A stretch of DNA of 25,890 nt from DASQLQ01 sp035629935 (lineage in GTDB: Bacteria; Actinomycetota; CADDZG01; WHSQ01): assembly GCA_035629935.1 (NCBI GenBank), contig DASQLQ010000136.1, forward strand, positions 1 through 25,890, written 5' to 3'. Of this stretch, positions 24,260 through 25,890 are shown in pieces (positions within the stretch are counted from its first letter, which is position 1; the number at the start of each line of letters is the position of its first letter). Made by a program: the position numbers and the translations under genes. The notes below the pieces were generated by a model. That model made no database searches, was not told the DNA's origin, and worked only from the letters and a program-made list of their open reading frames with translations.

Positions 24260-24736
24260 GTGGAATACGTTTGGAAGCGCAGTTGGGTGCCGGCCGCGGT
24301 GGTCGGAGCGATCCTGGCCGCCGTCGTTGTGACTTATCAACCGGTGCAGCCCGCCAAAGCAGCGCAGAAGTTGAGCTTCTTTGCCCCTTGGGGGCAGGTC
24401 CAGTTCCACGACATCGACAACGCGGAGGGCACACGTGCGCCCGGCGACATGGAGTCGGGCCGATTCACACTGCGTAAGAGCGGTTCGAAGCGCGGTCAGT
24501 TCGTCTTCGTATGCACGTACGCGACTACCGATCCCGTGCGACAGGTGTGCGAAGGAGGGATCCGCATCAAAGGAGGGGGCCGGATCTTCATCGCCGCTGC
24601 CCCCGAGAGGGCTAACACGAACAAGACCGTGACCGGGATCAGCGGCGGCACCGGGGAGTACGCGGGAGCCACGGGGACCGTCGAGCTCGACTTCCGCGGG
24701 CGTCGAGGCGCCCACATCACGATCCGGCTCCGGTAA
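24260..24736 (+). CDS. Secreted protein with AOC/dirigent-like barrel
   Basis: A 158-aa protein starting at GTG 24260, chosen because GGAGGGG lies seven bases upstream. It has a signal or anchor helix VPAAVVGAILAAVVVTYQPVQPAKA with a likely AxA cleavage site, then a beta-rich domain. GISGGTGEYAGATGTVEL is the pattern seen in allene-oxide-cyclase-barrel-like/dirigent-related bacterial proteins (GGTGxYxGAxG). Two cysteines (FVCTY and QVCEGG) may form a disulfide. Function in this family is largely unknown in bacteria. It is divergent from the zinc-ribbon gene by about 100 bases. A family assignment by profile search would be needed; confidence in a secreted beta protein is higher than in the family name. 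Confidence 0.65.
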   Translation: MEYVWKRSWVPAAVVGAILAAVVVTYQPVQPAKAAQKLSFFAPWGQVQFHDIDNAEGTRAPGDMESGRFTLRKSGSKRGQFVFVCTYATTDPVRQVCEGGIRIKGGGRIFIAAAPERANTNKTVTGISGGTGEYAGATGTVELDFRGRRGAHITIRLR

Positions 24737-24750
24737 CTGTTTGCGGAGGA

Positions 24751-25254
24751 TCAGTTGCGGGCCGGCTCGTTACGGGCCGGCCCTTCCTCTGGAACCTCGA
24801 TGGAGGGTCGCTCGAGCTCGGTTGAGAGGACGATCGTCGTGCGCGTCTTCGCCACACCCGGAAGCGAACGGACGCGACGTAGCAATTGTTCGAGGTCCTT
24901 GTTCGTTTGAGTGCGCGCCTTGATGAGATAACAGTCTTCGCCGGCGATCCGGTGAAACTCGAGAACGTCGGGCTCGTCACAGATGCGGGCAACGATCGGC
25001 TCGTCGGCGACGAACTCGGCCCCCTCAGTGAGGTTCACCTGGATGAAAGCAACATGTGGTCGCTCGAGGACCTGTGGGTCGAGGATCGCGCTGTAACTCG
25101 CGATCACACCGCTTTGTTCGAGCTTGCGGACTCGCTCGTGGACCGCAGGGCCGGACAGTCCCACCTGCTTGGCGATGGCCGCATGCGAGATGCGCCCATC
25201 CTCACGCAGGAGTTTCAGGATCTGCCGGTCGGTGCGGTCCAGGTTCGCAGCCAT
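24751..25254 (-). CDS. AsnC/Lrp-family transcriptional regulator
   Basis: A 167-aa regulator with the Lrp/AsnC N-terminal helix-turn-helix (LDRTDRQILKLLREDGRISHAAIAKQVGLSGPAVHERVRKLEQSGVI), then a RAM ligand domain (AFIQVNLTEGAEF, EFHRIAGEDCYLIKARTQTNKDLEQLL, GVAKTRTTIVLS). These proteins bind amino acids and form dimers to octamers. It ends with a repeated GPARNEPARN-like tail not usual for the family. The start ATG at 25254 lies 12 bases after the stop of the 43-aa ORF, so both are likely in one transcript. Targets are not visible here. Confidence 0.92.
   Translation of the reverse strand: MAANLDRTDRQILKLLREDGRISHAAIAKQVGLSGPAVHERVRKLEQSGVIASYSAILDPQVLERPHVAFIQVNLTEGAEFVADEPIVARICDEPDVLEFHRIAGEDCYLIKARTQTNKDLEQLLRRVRSLPGVAKTRTTIVLSTELERPSIEVPEEGPARNEPARN
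24759..24783 (+). terminator. GC-rich hairpin after the secreted-protein gene
   Basis: GGGCCGGC (24759-24766) and GCCGGCCC (24776-24783) form an 8-bp stem with a nine-base loop, followed by TTCCTCT. It lies just downstream of the secreted-protein stop and within the end of the convergent lrp gene. T-poor, so a weak or bidirectional stop. Confidence 0.4.
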
Positions 25255-25266
25255 TTGGCGGCCGTT

Positions 25267-25398
25267 CTACCTGTGGTCGCCCGGGTGGTTCAACCAGTCG
25301 TCCCCGTCTCGGGAATCGCGCCCGAAGCGAGAGGCGAGGACGTCGAAAGCGGCGAGCGAAGCGACCACCGCTCCGGCTACTGCGACTGACTCGAACAT
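25267..25398 (-). CDS. 43-aa small protein, one hydrophobic helix
   Basis: A short ORF starting ATG 25398 with a near-perfect GAAGGAGGACGAG ribosome site. Product: MFESVAVAGAVVASLAAFDV, then LASRFGRDSRDGDDWLNHPG and DHR. The first 20 residues form a hydrophobic helix, followed by an RFGRDSRDGDDW stretch. I recall short actinobacterial proteins with a RxGxDSR segment after one helix, but give no name. It sits just upstream of the AsnC/Lrp gene in the same direction. Function unknown; a small membrane protein is likely. Confidence 0.6.
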   Translation of the reverse strand: MFESVAVAGAVVASLAAFDVLASRFGRDSRDGDDWLNHPGDHR

Positions 25399-25472
25399 CT
25401 CGTCCTCCTTCTCTTCCGAGCCCCTTGATTGCACCTTGTGTTCTCTGGTGTAAGGGGCTACTCTTATGACGT

Positions 25473-25501
25473 ACCTTACATCCTTATCGGCAGGTCGTCA
25501 A
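25473..25501 (-). promoter_or_regulatory. Possible promoter for the small ORF and lrp
   Basis: On the minus strand TTGACG (25501-25496), a 17-base spacer and TAAGGT (25478-25473). It overlaps an inverted repeat TGTAAGG (25449-25455)/CCTTACA (25474-25480), which could be a regulator site such as Lrp autocontrol. It may instead belong to the left end of the neighbouring IS element. Confidence 0.3.
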
Positions 25502-25520
25502 CACACCTTTAGGCAAACAA

Positions 25521-25547
25521 GAAAAAGCGCCTAGGAACCCTAGGCGC
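25521..25547 (-). terminator. Rho-independent terminator reading leftward
   Basis: On the minus strand a perfect 9-bp stem GCGCCTAGG/CCTAGGCGC with loop GTT is followed by TTTTTC. It would stop transcription leaving the IS toward the lrp operon. No minus-strand gene is visible to its right, so it probably insulates or ends an antisense RNA. Confidence 0.6.
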
Positions 25548-25594
25548 CTCTTCTAAATTGCCTTGGAATCTCTAGTGGTTAGGGCAACTATCAA

Positions 25595-25623
25595 TTGACA
25601 ACACGTACGTGTAACGGTATGCT
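25595..25623 (+). promoter_or_regulatory. Promoter of the second transposase with palindrome in its spacer
   Basis: TTGACA (25595-25600), exactly 17 bases, TATGCT (25618-25623). The spacer begins with the perfect 12-bp palindrome ACACGTACGTGT (25601-25612). The expected transcription start, about seven bases past the -10, is the A of the ATG at 25630, so the mRNA would be leaderless. Confidence 0.6.
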
Positions 25624-25629
25624 ATCTGT

Positions 25630-25890
25630 ATGGGAGCGAGAAAACGCAGTTCGATAGACACCTCGGCCTCATCCGAGAGCCAAATGACCTTCAGCAGGTT
25701 CCTACAGCTATTCCCCGATAACGACGCTTGCCTCGATTACCTCAAGGCGAAGTTCTTCCCCGATGGGTCCGAGTGTCCGAAGTGCGAGAAGGTCACGAAG
25801 TTCCACAGGGTCAAGCATCGCTCGGCCTATGCCTGCCAGTACTGCCGTCATCAGGTGTACCCAACGGCGGGCACGATCTTCCACAAGACG
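25630..25890 (+). CDS. Second IS1595-family transposase, N-terminal part (runs off window)
   Basis: The first 87 codons of another IS1595-family transposase. It shows the N-terminal helical segment MTFSRFLQLFPDNDACLDYL, then KFFPDGSECPKCEK (CxxC), YACQYCRHQVYPTAGTIFHKT (CxxC and the family's AGTIF), the zinc ribbon that precedes the ISXO2-like catalytic domain. It is clearly divergent from the transposase at 4519-5502 and so belongs to a different element. The ATG at 25630 has no ribosome site but lies where transcription should start, suggesting leaderless translation. The element's left terminal repeat is presumably between about 25440 and 25520 but cannot be paired without the right end. 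Confidence 0.88.
   Translation, partial: MGARKRSSIDTSASSESQMTFSRFLQLFPDNDACLDYLKAKFFPDGSECPKCEKVTKFHRVKHRSAYACQYCRHQVYPTAGTIFHKT

Noticed and set aside
24008..24715. Minus-strand open frame opposite the secreted-protein gene
   Set aside because: Product is low-complexity and lacks motifs; the plus-strand gene has a ribosome site, signal peptide and family pattern. The 47-aa zinc-ribbon gene is in a different frame.
25440..25520. Terminal repeat of the second IS
   Set aside because: An inverted repeat TGTAAGG/CCTTACA is present, but the right end is outside the window, so it cannot be confirmed as the TIR.

Overview
The window is a piece of high-GC chromosome, most likely from an uncultured actinobacterium (Actinomycetota). 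Evidence for this: a complete single-membrane-type Tad pilus operon with no secretin or pilotin gene, AsnC/Lrp and TetR regulators, frequent GTG/TTG starts, tightly packed and often overlapping genes, and an AccD-AccA fused carboxyltransferase without a zinc finger. The class cannot be fixed from the sequence alone.

Layout. 1-1959 (minus): a B12-binding methylmalonyl-CoA-mutase-type subunit, sucC and the start of sucD, in one operon; this set fits the methylmalonyl-CoA/succinyl-CoA/succinate branch. 1978-4198 (plus): a divergent carboxyltransferase beta-alpha fusion, then a membrane-anchored cyclophilin. 4208-4305: three copies of a 24-bp sequence (two direct, one inverted) just outside a 2.2-kb IS1595-family element (4312-6512). 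That element has 38-bp terminal inverted repeats, an ISXO2-type transposase, a tiny divergent basic ORF and a 312-aa membrane-protein passenger gene.

6651-14714 (plus): Tad/Flp pilus operon in the order Flp pilin, TadE-like, TadG-like, CpaB, CpaE/TadZ, CpaF/TadA, TadB, TadC. The TadB homologue carries a secreted von Willebrand A (VWA) domain at its N-terminus, while the TadG-like pseudopilin shows no VWA metal site. Hairpins follow the pilin gene and the tadG-like gene. No prepilin peptidase is present here.

14711-17467: a TetR repressor (minus) divergent from an FAD-dependent oxidoreductase plus an epoxide-hydrolase-like alpha/beta hydrolase, with a promoter and inverted repeat between them. 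17464-23073 (minus): an operon read as guaA, Wzx-like flippase, pcrA/uvrD helicase and a small lipoprotein that resembles a type IV pilin globular domain. 23126-25398: a HemK/PrmC-like methyltransferase with an altered NPPY motif, a 47-aa zinc-ribbon protein, a secreted AOC/dirigent-barrel-like protein, an AsnC/Lrp regulator and a 43-aa conserved-looking small protein. 25595-25890: the start of a second, different IS1595-family transposase, apparently transcribed as a leaderless mRNA, running off the window.

The most unusual items are the VWA-TadB fusion in the pilus operon, the IS1595 element with passenger gene and divergent starts sharing one 12-nt spacer, and the pilin-like lipoprotein. 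There are no tRNA, rRNA or CRISPR features that I could recognise. All functional calls are from reading motifs; no database search was run.
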